The notes: generated by a model from the sequence alone, not told the origin. 64,000 nt of DNA from Tetrapyrgos nigripes (GCA_013368315.1 JAACJM010000136.1:1-64000), one strand, 5' to 3'; shown: positions 42,963 through 54,264, numbered from the stretch's first letter. Translations and numbers: made by a program.

Positions 42963-45588
42963 CGCAGGTGGCGTCCAGAGTGTGGGCACTCTGCGGGCAC
43001 TCTGGATGCAACCTGCGCGCACCCTGGACGCAACCTGCATGCACCCTGGACGCAACCTGCGCGCACTCTGGATGCAACCTGCGCGCAACCTGGACGCAAC
43101 CTGCACGCACCCTGGGCACAACCTGCGCGCACCCTGGATGCAACCTGCGTGCACCCTGGACGCAACCTGCGCGCACTCTGGGCGCAACCTGCACACACAA
43201 CAATGCTGTAAGACTGCTGTAAGACAAGTTGGATTACAGGAATATTTCAGAGTGACATGGTGTCACAGTAATACATTAGGTAATACAGCCAAGAAATACA
43301 GAAGTATTTCAGTGTGACAAAAGTGCGCAGGTGGCGTCCAGAGTGTGGGCACTCTGCGGGCACTCTGGATGCAACCTGCGCGCACCCTGGACGCAACCTG
43401 CATGCACCCTGGACGCAACCTGCGCGCACTCTGGACGCAACCTGTGCGCACCCTGGACGTAACCTGCACGCACCCTGGACGCAACCTGCACGCACCCTGG
43501 ACGCAACCTGCGCGCACTCTGGATGCAACCTGCGCGCACCCTGGACGCAACCTGCACGCACCCTGGGCACAACCTGCGCGCACTCTGGACGCAACCTGCG
43601 CGCACTCTGGACGCAACCTGCGCGCACTCTGGACGCAACCTGCGCGCACTCTGGGCGCAACCTGCGCGCACTCTGGGCACAACCTGCGAGCACCCTGGAC
43701 GCCACCTGCACGCACCCTGGACGCAACCTGCGCGCACTCTGGATGCAACCTGCGCGCAACCTGGACGCAACCTGCACGCACCCTGGGCACAACCTGCGCG
43801 CACCCTGGATGCAACCTGCGTGCACCCTGGACGCAACCTGCGCGCACTCTGGGCGCAACCTGCACACACTCTGGGCGCAACCTGCGCGCACTCTGGACGC
43901 AACCTGCGCGCACTCTGGACGCAACCTGCGTGCACCCTGGACACAACCTGCGCACACCCTGGACGCAACCTGCGCGCACCCTGGACGCAACCTTGCAACC
44001 TGCGCGCACTCTGGACGCACTCTGGGCACAACCTGCGAGCACTCTGGACGCAACCCGGTTCTGAACGGAGGTACTAAATGAGATAAAAATTTAATAGTTT
44101 GGTTACGCAACCTGCGCGCACTCTGGACGCAACCTGCGCGCACCCTGGACGCAACCTGCGCGCACTCTGGAGACAACCTGCGCGCACTCTGGACGCAAAC
44201 TGGCGCACTCTGGACGCAACCTGCGCGCACTCTGGGCGCAACCTGCGCGCACTCTGGACGCAACCTGCGCGCACTCTGGATGCAACCTGCGCGCACCCTG
44301 GACACAACCTGCACGCACTCTGGACGCAACCTGCACGCACTCTGGAAACAACCTGCGCGCACTCTGGACGCAACCTGCGCGCACTCTGGGCGCAACCTGC
44401 GCGCACTCTGGACGCAACCTGTGCGCACTCTGGAGGCTACCTGCGCACAATCTGGAGGCAATCTGGACGCAACCTGCGCGCACCCTGGACGCAACCTGCG
44501 CGCACTCTGGATGCAACCTGCGCGCACTCTGGACGCAACCTGCGCGCACTCTGGGCGCAACCTGCGCGCACTCTGGACGCAACCTGCAGACGCAACCTGC
44601 ACGCACTCTGGGTGCAACCTGCGCGCACCCTGGGCGCAACCTGCGCGCACTCTGGACGCAACCTGCGCGCACCCTGGACGCAACCTGCGCGCACCCTGGA
44701 TGCAACCTGCGCGCACTCTGGACGCAACCTGTGCGCACTCTGGACGCAACCTGCACGCACCCTGGGCACAACCTGCGCGCACCCTGGACGCAACCTGCGT
44801 GCACCCTGGACGCAACCTGCGCGCACTCTGGGCGCAACCTGCACACACTCTGGACGCAACCTGCGCGCACCCTGGACACAACCTGTGCGCACCCTGGCCG
44901 CAACCTGCGCGCACTCTGGACGCAACCTGCGCGCACTCTGGATGCAACCTGCGCGCACTCTGGACGCAACCTGCGCGCACTCTGGGCGCAACCTGCGCGC
45001 ACTCTGGACGCAACCTGCACGCACTCTGGCCGCAACCTGCGTGCACACTGGGCGCAACCTGCACGCACTCTGGACGCAACCTGCGTGCACCCTGGACGCA
45101 ACCTGCGCACACCCTGGACGCAACCTTGCAACCTGCGCACACTCTGGACGCACTCTGGGCACCACCTGCGCACACTCTGGGCACAACCTGCGAGCACCCT
45201 GGACGCAACCTGCACGCACCCTGGACGCAACCTGCGCGCACTCTGGATGCAACCTGCGCACACTCTGGATGCAACCTGCACGCACTCGGGGCGCAACCTG
45301 CGTGCACCCTGGACGCAACCTGCGCACACTCTGGGCGCAACCTGCACGCACTCTGGGCGCACTCTGGGCGCACCCTGCGCACACTCTGGGCGCAACCTGC
45401 ACGCACTCTGGACGCAACCTGCGCGCACTCTGGAGGCTACCTGCGCACAATCTGGACGCAATCTGGACGCAACCTGCGCGCACTCTGGACGCAACCTGCG
45501 CGCACCCTGGATGCAACCTGTGCACACTCTGGATGCAACCTGTTCTGGATGCTACCTGCACGCACTCTGGATGCTACCTGCACACTTT
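42963..45588. repeat. 22-bp minisatellite, unit GCGCGCACTCTGGACGCAACCT, over 100 copies
   Basis: The unit repeats from 42963 to 45588, interrupted by a duplicated arm piece (about 43197-43325) and a 50-base unrelated stretch at about 44053-44106. Variants differ mainly at CpG positions (GCGCGC to GCACGC or GCGTGC; GGACGC to GGATGC) and at ACTCTGG/ACCCTGG. Because 22 is not a multiple of 3, three units give a 22-residue protein period in every frame, and few units create stops. That explains open frames of hundreds of codons on both strands; none has gene character. Confidence 0.95.
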
Positions 45589-46004
45589 TGTCACACTGAA
45601 ATACTTCTGTATTTCTTGGCTGTATTACCTAATGTATTACTGTGACACCATGTCACTCTGAAATATTCCTGTAATCCAACTTGTCTTACAGCAGTCTTAC
45701 AGCATTGTTCCCAAAATTTCTTCTCTTTGTAATACTTCTGTAATCCAAGGCAGAATACTTGTTGAATGGCTTGGTGTAAGTTTGCTGTAATCCCTATGTA
45801 GGGCACTGGATATACAGGGATTTGGCCTCTGAAATGTCCCTGTAATACAACTTGTCTTACAGCAGTCTTACAGCATTGCTCTGGAAAATTCTTCTCTCTG
45901 TAATACCTCTGTAATACAAGGTGGATTACTTATTGAATGACTTGTTGTATGGTCACTGTAATACCTCTGTATGGCAGATGATTTACAGGGATTTGCCTCC
46001 AGTG
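45589..46004 (-). repeat. Right terminal inverted repeat of the minisatellite element
   Basis: Reverse complement of 42541-42962 with only scattered differences, including the two-subunit structure and the TGTCACACTGAAATAC boundary to the array. Ends CCTCCAGTG at 46004, followed by TAA. Confidence 0.85.
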
Positions 46005-46010
46005 TAAGAC

Positions 46011-47606
46011 CAAATTCGCAGATTGGGTCTTTCCTGATGTAAGCATCCTTTCATCACTCACTTGTCTTCCTGTGAGTTGAATGTACCTTTCAGCTCCCTC
46101 CCTTAAGGCTTCTTCAGAGGTTTCTGGAGCCAAATCAGAAATATTGAGGGGAGAAGTTCTTGCTTGAACTTCCATTGCCTCGGCAGGGGTGAATGGTCTT
46201 CCTCTCGAGTCGTGAGGTGACGATCTGGCTGATTCAAATGGTATGAGGTCGAGGATGAGTTGTTCCATGCTCTCTCTTTGCAGGGATTGCAACCATCCCT
46301 CTAATTGCCTTCTACTTATTAATGCTTCGATCTGTGGAGGCCTAGCTCCTTCTGTAGCAGCTAACTTTCTTATAAAACGGATAGATTCGTCTGCACCTCA
46401 TCCCATTGTGCCTAATACCCCTATTACCCTTGCAAACTGCCTACATCGATTCGCTAACTCATCCACAAGTTCCATGGCTCGAGTAAACTCCGGTGGTGTA
46501 TGAGAGGTGTTAGATGGTGTGGTACGAGGAGCTACCATTTGCTCAGCTTCCCTCCTATCGCTCTCGGTGGTTGCAGACTCGCAACTCCAGAAGCTAAAAG
46601 TTCTTCCACCAATCCCCCCTTGATTCCGTGATCGGCCTCTGTGCGAGCTTCCCCAGGTGAGGGCACTCCCCATTACCGACTCGTATTGTTGAGAATAAGG
46701 TCTGATATCGATTTGTTGAGGAGTAGTTGGATATCGAGGTTGAGGTACCTGGGTAGCTGGTAAAACAATGGGTATTGTTCGAGGAGAGGGACTGGATGAG
46801 TCTACTGGCCTCAATTCTGCTACTCGACTTGGACTGATGGTGGCGGGATCTGGGGTATGCACCAAGGGGTCCATCTGGCTAAATACTGGGGTTCAAAAAC
46901 GAGGACTCTGAGTCCCCCTCCCTTTTACAATCCTTTCTTCATTCAATTCTTGTCCTATTTCTCCTGAATCCTCCTCTTCAACTACTCGGATTGAGACTTC
47001 CTCTGGGGGGACTACCTGATGTATTCCCTGCATATCCTGTCCAATAAAGGGTTCTTGGTAATCCGGGTGTGGGGCCTCAGTTCCCTCCTCTAATTCCCGA
47101 AGATCTTCCATAATAGTAGCTGGCACTCGAGGATGTGGACCTCTGAGGCTAGTGGTTGATTTGGATTCTCTTCATGACGCTCGGATCTGAGCGTCTAGTG
47201 TCATTCGTCGGACGTCGGGATCGTTTTGCAGAGCGATATGTCGATCTACCGGGTTTTCGTGAGGTTCTGCCGGTAGTTGGACCCTATGCGTCCGCCGGTT
47301 CCGCTGAAAAATGGGATAATCCAGTTCGCTCTGGGGTCTACTTGAAGACCTCCCATCATCACTTCCTAAGCTCGGTACAGTAGCTGATCTAATCCTCATT
47401 GCGCCTAACGAGGTTGGCGTTACTCCTAATAATCTCCCAGGTGTGTCCCACGAACTTCCCTGGGGATTTCTTCCTTGCGTGGGAGTATTGGTCCATTCCC
47501 CACTGGGCAACAAAGTGTGAAAGGTGGTATTAGGGACCTCGGGTGTGTTGGGCTGTTGGTTATCGGTTTGGATTTCTGTTTCCTCGGTCTGAACACGCGT
47601 CGTCAT
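46011..47606 (-). pseudogene. gag-like 5' ORF of gypsy 3, interrupted only by TGA codons
   Basis: Begins at ATG 47606, 32 bases inside the LTR (MTTRVQTEETEIQTDNQQ). One frame continues to about 46011 with three stops, all TGA (47172-47174, 46893-46895, 46398-46400). Text is Pro/Ser/Thr-rich, then helical and charged (ELVDELANRCRQFARVI, RESMEQLILDLIPFE). It looks like the disordered N-terminal part of a gypsy gag. No capsid, protease or pol segment follows, so the element is truncated at the minisatellite element. Confidence 0.6.
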
Positions 47607-47637
47607 TGCTGGTAAGTGGATAATTAGTCCACTATTA

Positions 47638-48422
47638 TGTTACGATGCGTGCAAAATCTATAGTTATCTAGTATGAGTGATACTAAATAGTACAGATGGC
47701 GGAATACACGGTTGAATGATATACTTAACCGGTCCACAAGCAGCTCAATGAGGCACGCGTGAATAGGGGTTGACGGGGTTATGCGAAAGATCCTTTAATG
47801 TTGATTGTTGGTTGACTCAGGGCTTGGCGGCGATCACCGTGAAATAAATAGAATGGTTCTTGATTTGATGATGAGAGCTGTATACCGATGTTCGTCGGCG
47901 TTGGCTAGTTGATTAACGCAACGGCCCAGCTAAAAGTAAACGAGGTGAATGTCTTGATAGATACTTGTATTCCGTAGTACGTAGTGGTTTGACAAAATAG
48001 TGGACTAGAGACGCAGAGTCTCTGGTCATTATTTATACTTAAAAATTTGTATATACGGCATACTTACTCCGTGTGATCACTGCCTTATCACTGCTATTTA
48101 CCCATAGCCTTCTTCTTCGCTTCCTGGTTACTCAACAAGTCTACTGGTTTCTTGTTGTGTCTGATTCTTCCTTTCTTACCCGAATAGCCTTCGGAATACT
48201 CCCTCAACGTCTTACTCATCCTTCTTTGGGTTCCTGACTCCTTATCTTTACTTCGGATGTGTTCCGTATGCTCACTAATCCGGTGTCGAGGCACTGTTTT
48301 GTTTGTCCGATGCTTCTGTTTGCTTGCGTATGGCTATGCGATCATTGAGGCTATGTTTTCGTTGTGTTTCTGGATCACCTGATTCCTTAGTTACGCGTTG
48401 CGTCGTTGTTCAACTCGTAACA
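47638..48422 (-). repeat. LTR of gypsy 3 (785 bp)
   Basis: Ends are TGTTACGATG and ACTCGTAACA on the plus strand, an 8-bp inverted terminus (TGTTACGA/TCGTAACA) with TG...CA. The gag ATG lies 32 bases inside. A TATTTATACTT tract near 48030 could be promoter sequence. Only one LTR is present, so the rest of the element has been lost. Confidence 0.75.
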
Positions 48423-49885
48423 GACAGTCTAGGAGAATGCACAGCTGCATAGATCTAAGCAAGTGGCAGATCACACCAAAGAGACTGAGGAGACAGAGAA
48501 TGATAAAAAATCTAAGAAACAAAGAAGACAATAATGTAGAATACTGACAAAATCATTGAATATATATTTCTGGGAGCCATACAAAGTAGTTCAGAGTCAT
48601 AAATAAGCAGGAAGACTGTGGAATGTAACTACAGAGTCCTTGTTATCAGCCTACCAAAAGATAGAATTGTGTGGAGGCATTGAGGTTGGTCAAGATCCAT
48701 GAGAATGATTCCAGAAATTACTGTAGCAGGCAGGCTAGTATGTAATCCAATACGGGCTTGCATATCTGCAATGGCCATTAGTTCTTTCCAACTGATTCTC
48801 GTACAACATAAAGGCGAGAAACATGGTACCCGCATGTGGCTGTGCACATGCGGGTACCTTACCAGCATCTACCAACATCTAAGTCACTTTTAACAGTTTT
48901 AAAACAAGGAATGCTGTAGCTTCTGCACCAATAGTCAGTGCCTCAACATGCTCAAAGTGTAGAAGTGAATTTCTGGCACAATTCTACTAAACCTCAGGCT
49001 AATTTCACATTGATCTTGACTTTTCCAGGAATTGGATGTACAAATTGCCTTAGTGAATGCTTGAATCATTGGCTCAGTGATGAAGTAGAATGAGTAGGTT
49101 GCATTTATGATGAGAATTATGATGTGTAGACCTTCATTTTGAGTCTAAGGGTGATTTTGGTACATGATTCATAGAATATTGGCATGCAGAGAATGCAAGT
49201 AGTCTCTAATGCTTGCAATAGGCTTGTGGCAAAAATATCCAGGCTGTTTTGTGGAGAAATACTTGAGTTAGCAATGAGACTCTACTGTGGACAGGAGTAA
49301 GTGGCTGTGCTTATCCACACACATTTGAGTTTCACTGCACTTCATGTATGAGCTCTATGTACACTTTTACACCTCTACTGTATACAAATGCTCATATTTA
49401 TGTCATACACTGTTGAACTCAAATATTCACTGGTACCCAGGGGGTACCCGCATATTTCCCTATACCGGTAGATAGATAGATACGGAATGCGAATGAACTT
49501 GAAGAACATTACTACATACATACGTACTCCGATCAGCACTTAGTCCTTTAATATCCCAGATCTTCTCACGCACATAGATGATAGCTGCGAATTCTTCACT
49601 TGTTCCAAGCATTCTTGGGACTCGTACTTGGCTTTTTCAGTCGGGTTGCCGTGTTCAGCTAAACTTTATTTCTGCTTGAACGAAGTGAAAGCAAAGGCAA
49701 TTAGACCCCCTTGGCCTCAGATCAATCTTGATTGACTCGTAAATGCCGATCGAGTCGCTCATGCACAAGCTATCACAAGTAACGGCAACAGAACTTCATT
49801 CTTTGAACACTTGCTTTGAATTTTTACAGGCCGACGACCCCAGCCATGCACATGATTAGCAAATTATTACTGATGTAAAATCGCC
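48423..49885. other. No gene recognised; a 14-bp-arm hairpin at 48825-48858
   Basis: No domain-bearing frame. GGTACCCGCATGTG and CACATGCGGGTACC form a perfect inverted repeat around a 6-base loop (48825-48858). The string GGTACCCGCAT recurs at 49443-49453 beside a second GGTACCC. The stretch between may be a small inverted-repeat element, but no target duplication was seen. Confidence 0.45.
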
Positions 49886-50971
49886 CTAGTTTGGGAGCAT
49901 CCAGCGGTACCACATAGGTGTCGCATAAGCAGTGGAAAGCCAGACCTGAGAATCAATTAATCAGCCCAAAAACTGGAATTTGGAAAATCAGAAGTAAAGA
50001 ACGATTTACTATATACCAGTAAAATGACTGGCGATCTTCTTTTTGTCCAACTTTGAATAAAAAGCGTAAACCAACGTAGACGGCAATCCCACAAAGGAAA
50101 ATCCTGAAAACAGCATGGAGATTCCATTCACGACTGAGAACAAGCGACCATGTGGAGAGAATGAGCAAAATGCTCCGCCGTGCAACGCGTGGGTGCTCAA
50201 GAGCTAATGTCGATCTTCCAATCTTCATATCACCTTGAACATCCAGCAGATCTTGAGTATGTGCGGTGGTCATGAAGAGAAATGACGATAATCCGATAGC
50301 CTTGGCAGCAACAATGTCTAACTGCGTCCGATCTCTTCCTGGACATTTGTCAGTAAGAATCCACAGAAGACAAAACAAGAATTGAAGATCTTCCGCATCC
50401 TTCATTATAAAATATTAAACACACCTGCCACAAGGGTTGCACCTGTTTGAAATGCACCAAATCCAACGCCGTTCAACCAATTTCTCATCACCCAGTGGCG
50501 TCCGCCTCCATCCAACTCATTATAGCAAATTGTGGTTAGCACAATAATGCAACTGGCACCCAATACAGCAAAGGATAGCTTATAAGAGATTGCCAAGCCA
50601 ATGCAAACAAAAATCCATCTGAGAATATGGGCCTGTTTGAGGGTCATTCTGCCAGAAGGTATCGGTCGATAGGCCTTGTTTCTGCTGTCTTCGGTGACTG
50701 CATTTAGGGAACAGGACTGATTGGATATCGTGAACTGTAGCAAATGAATCCATATCCACATCAATTGCTCTGCAGCATGCCTTGCGGACCACAGCGGCGC
50801 AGCAGCAAATCCCAGGATAGCCTTCATGGAAGGTTAGTATTGAATCCATACCGAGAGTATGCATTTACAGACCACTGGGACGAGAAGGGTTTGGATATCG
50901 GATTTGGTAAACAGATAGAGAGTGCGTAGACAGAATCGCAGTCCTGTGACAGTGGAAGTAAGGTAGGCCAT
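49886..50971 (-). CDS. UbiA-family prenyltransferase-like membrane protein, four exons, apparently intact (294 aa)
   Basis: Exons 50873-50971, 50425-50821, 50010-50338 and 49886-49945, with introns of 51, 86 and 64 bases, a branch-like CTAAC before the first acceptor, and a total of 294 codons, the usual length. It starts at MAYLTSTVTGLRFC, has a YLFTKSDIQTLLVP entry helix, and WIWIHLLQFTISNQS leading to a first metal-binding-like region (NQS...EDSRNKAYRPIPSGR) where the UbiA family has NDxxDxxxD. The second motif is TQDLLDVQGDMKIGR, and it ends WYIVWLSTAYATPMWYRW. Repeated hydrophobic helices fit a membrane enzyme that transfers or cyclises prenyl chains. The first Asp motif is weak, so the substrate and activity are uncertain. 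In fungi such genes often sit in meroterpenoid or terpenoid clusters. Confidence 0.8.
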
Positions 50972-51118
50972 GAAGTCCTTAGCTTCTCACTGAATTATAT
51001 GTAGATGATGCATTTGATGACATTTTATCGGCAGGAACGGTGTATACCATTTAGTTACTACTGTATCCTAAGAATCGTTCGTATCTGCTTTACTCTGGTG
51101 CTCCTCCCCAGGCTCCCC

Positions 51119-51417
51119 TCATCGCCTCAACTATCTCGTACTTTGATTGATATTTTACACCCTCATTCATCCATCATTTACTGATACATCACCTTGATTT
51201 ATTCAAACTTACTTGCATGATCCACGGATCGCGGAATATTGATCAGCATAGGTTGACAATATCAAAGTAGAAAATCTTAAATAGTACTAGTACGACTTCG
51301 CGGCACTGGCTCGGCTACTAATAATAGTGAAGATTTCCTTTGGTTTCGTGCATCTATCAACTATCCCGTACTTTGATTGATATTTTACAACTTCATTCAA
51401 CCATCTTTTAAGCCATT
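51119..51417 (+). repeat. Pair of ~60-bp direct repeats, 234 bases apart
   Basis: CGTACTTTGATTGATATTTT and flanking sequence (about 51119-51181) recurs at about 51355-51417 with a few changes. The spacer holds no frame with a domain. It could be an old target or LTR-like duplication upstream of the next remnant. Confidence 0.6.
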
Positions 51418-51575
51418 GCCTCAGCCGAGTTGTCCATCGGGTTCCTGGAGTCCACGGGATTGCAAACTCCGCTTTAATCAAGCGTAGAGGTCACTAAAAA
51501 TACCTGCACAAGTGTCGATGTTCTTCCGACTTTCCTTCCCTTGTTCACAACTTTTCCACCTATCAACTCATCTCC

Positions 51576-51874
51576 ATTGATATAATTGTCCTTGGACTGG
51601 GATATACTGAACTTCTTGTTGCGCGAAGTTCCTTGTCAGAACATAGAAACGGGGAGCAATTTACCTTTGGCTTAGCAGGAAGGTCTCAGCAACGTCTTAC
51701 CGAGGCTCTTCAGTCCACGCCGTACCTCACTGGTGTACCAACATTCGCTATCGACCTCGGGGATCCAGCTTCGTTGCGCAACGTTTTTAGCCAAACGAAA
51801 GCAGTCATCAACTGCGTCAGTCACTACGCGAAGTTTGGCGAAATCGTTATTCTGGAACCTCGTGAATACCAATG
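51576..51874 (+). pseudogene. N-terminal fragment of a saccharopine dehydrogenase-like (trans-enoyl-reductase type) oxidoreductase
   Basis: The translation DIIVLGLGYTELLV resembles a degraded Rossmann start (family form DIVVLGATGFTG), followed by FTFGLAGRSQQRL, the charged middle part, and TKAVINCVSHYAKFGEIV, where family members have VINTVGPY...G..VV. About 95 residues remain of a protein normally near 400. Whatever catalytic region existed is missing. It lies 0.6 kb from the UbiA gene and is transcribed away from it. Confidence 0.6.
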
Positions 51875-53739
51875 AAAGTATTTGTTACTGAAACCCCAAG
51901 TCAGTCAGGCTAGGTTACAGAAAACTTCACTTACTGTCGATACGACCAATAACGTTATCATCCAATGCATCGTAGCTAATGTCATTGGCAATGTCAAGAG
52001 AACGACAAGTCCTGTCATTCGAAGTGAGGAGGACTGGCTGGATATGATGAGAGTAAGTACGATAATGACGAACCTTGTTGTATTGTTTCAAAAATCCTAG
52101 CACTTGCGAAAGCGCGGGGTCAACACCAGCCGGACACAAGAATTCTGCGTCCAACGTGCATCCATTTAAGTGTGTCCAAATATGCGTCCAGCTGCATTCT
52201 TCAAACATTCTTAGTTATCATTCATCATTGTAGCCCTGGTAAACTTTGTTGTAAGCCCTGTTGCCAGTAAACAAAATTGCTCCACACACACTCAGGCTTA
52301 GTGAAACGCCTTCATCTGGGCTGGTACTTTGAAAGAAAGATTTCCTACCAATCAAATTATTGCATCATAGTTCAATACGGTTATAAAATTTGCATTTGTC
52401 ATTGGTCAAAATGAAGAGATACCTGAAGTATCCTTGCTACTAGTCTTAATGTGAGAGATATCTTTGAAAATACTGACACTACAGGGCTCGAATATCACTG
52501 AAATCTGAGTTTAAACACTCGGACTCACCTGGACTCACCTGGACGCACTTTGGACGCACCTTGGACACATCAAGCATTATATGAGTCCAAGTGCGTCCGC
52601 TGATGTACGTCCAGCTAGAGATTCAATGATATAAATCCCAATTTTCTTCAAGGTCACTACACTTCACCACTGAAGTGAGTATGGGACAACTTCCTGTCAT
52701 TTTGGATTAAGTTCCTAACCCACTGGCATCCTTCCAAAGACTGAAACTTTAATGATATGTTCCTACTGTTGAATTTAACGTTCGAGTAAGAGCGAGATAA
52801 AAGATATCAGAGCAGCAAGAAGTAAAATTCGTTGCAAGCGCATGAGGTTCCCAATTCATACATAACAGTATATAACTAGGTAAATAGGGGTTTTCGCAGT
52901 CAATCGTATTTACAATTAATATATTGAACTTGTTAACGGAGGCGTCGATGCATTTCCGAGCTTCTGAGCTCATCAGCGGAAACCCAAAATCCAACACCTA
53001 CAAGATTGAGGATATGATTTCTAAGTGCAAGCATCTATCTGTATTCACAACTTCCATGTTCGCACGACCCTCTTCACTGCCTACTATCGCACATATCTAT
53101 TCTTTGGAGCCTAGTTTACATACATTGAAGTCACGATAAAGGTAAATCTGAGCCTTACCGTGTCAACGACAGTGCTAGTGTTCTGTGATTTTCGTTCACC
53201 AGATTGTTGTACTTATTCACCACTCAAGTCAGCTGTGGCTGTGAGGTATATAGTCCACTGTTCATCCATAAGGAATCAATAAGGATAGCTTTATTGCAGT
53301 CATTAGAGAAAAGAAGCATTAAGCCTCTTAATCTGAGTAAATAACTTTGCATATCTGTAGGAATAGAAATAATGGATCATTTCAACTTAGTTTGTGCCTC
53401 TACAGAACATATCAACCTCAGGAATTTGATTTTTAGATATTAGAGCAGGTACACAGAGACTACGTTATATATATCACTTAAAAGTACCAGTAGATGGCAC
53501 GAATCCACGACGAAGAGGAGTATCGGCGAAGTGTAATCATCTTCAGAAAAATTGGGACTGGCACCGCCACTGGACGCACATGGTGGACGCACTTGGACGC
53601 AAAAATCTAGGTGCCGAATCTGAACCTTGTCTCCTTTCGCAGATCCAGAAGTCCCGAATCAGTCTCATTGCGGTGGAGAAGCTGGTCAACTGTATCTTAT
53701 TGATCGTGAACAATGTAAGCTCCGGAGTGGTGATGACGC
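51875..53739. other. No gene recognised; short TGGACGCAC-type motif clusters
   Basis: Clusters of GTCCA/TGGACGCA words occur at about 52115-52200, 52505-52615 and 53575-53605. They resemble the central part of the 22-bp minisatellite unit (CTGGACGCA). No reading frame, terminal inverted repeat or RNA gene could be supported. Confidence 0.4.
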
Positions 53740-53747
53740 CATTGCAT

Positions 53748-54264
53748 TAAGGCTCCAACCAATTACATTACAATTACTCAAAATCCAGTAATTAATTGGA
53801 ATTGGTAATTAATATGAGTAATGAATTAGTTTCCCAACTCACTACAATGGCATGCCACAGGAGGTTGTTCTGGTGGTCCTAAAGTGCCATTATCCATGTC
53901 ATTTGTAGTTTCAAGTCATTATCATAAGCTGGATGTGCCAATGTAATGGTCTGCCTTGTGATGACTAATTTCTATTTCTCATGTCTTTATCAGATGAAAG
54001 TTAGTAATTATGACAAGGTTTCTCCTTTATATGGTCAATCCTGCAGTGTGAAGAGTAAATTGTAGTATTATTAGATGACTACAAGTCAGTATGAAGTAGA
54101 CTTGAGGCACTTGGCTGAGCCTTCTGCTACTCTGACCTGAAACTAATTAATTACTGATTACTACCAACTAATTACCCATTACTGAGTTTACCATAATCTA
54201 ATTGTAATTTTAATTGGATAAAACCGATTAAATCAGTAATTAATTGGAATTGGTTGGAGCCTTA
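53748..54264. mobile_element. MITE with 8-bp target duplication (hAT-like), copy 2 (517 bp)
   Basis: Ends TAAGGCTCCAACCAATT and AATTGGTTGGAGCCTTA are perfect inverted repeats. CATTGCAT stands on both sides (53740-53747 and 54265-54272), a perfect 8-bp duplication. Its terminus differs by one base from the copy at 14232-15007, and both hold GTAATTAAT words near the right end. No coding capacity. Confidence 0.9.

Larger units (their letters stand above)
42541..46004. mobile_element. Non-autonomous CACTA-like element with long TIRs and a minisatellite core (3,464 bp)
   Basis: The ends are CACTGGAGGCAAATCCCTGT and its exact reverse complement, closing in CAGTG. TAA stands on both sides (42538-42540 and 46005-46007), the 3-bp duplication expected for CACTA-type (also PIF/Harbinger) transposons. 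The inverted arms are about 420 bp and differ at only about a dozen positions, so the element is young. The core is almost wholly a 22-bp tandem repeat. No transposase is encoded; a Plavaka- or tnp2-type enzyme, both of which occur as remnants in this window, is the likely mobiliser. Confidence 0.8.

Noticed and set aside
42963..45588. CRISPR-like array
   Set aside because: Units are head-to-tail without spacers, and the context is a fungal transposon between inverted repeats.
43247..45661. Open frames of 300-719 codons on both strands giving Cys/Arg/Ala-rich or Thr/Leu/Ala-rich repeat proteins
   Set aside because: They are by-products of the stop-free 22-bp tandem repeat and occur in nearly all frames on both strands, with no starts, introns or composition of a gene.
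47172..47606. A free-standing 144-codon gene
   Set aside because: The same frame continues beyond its TGA stop for over 1 kb, so it is the first part of the gypsy 3 gag frame.
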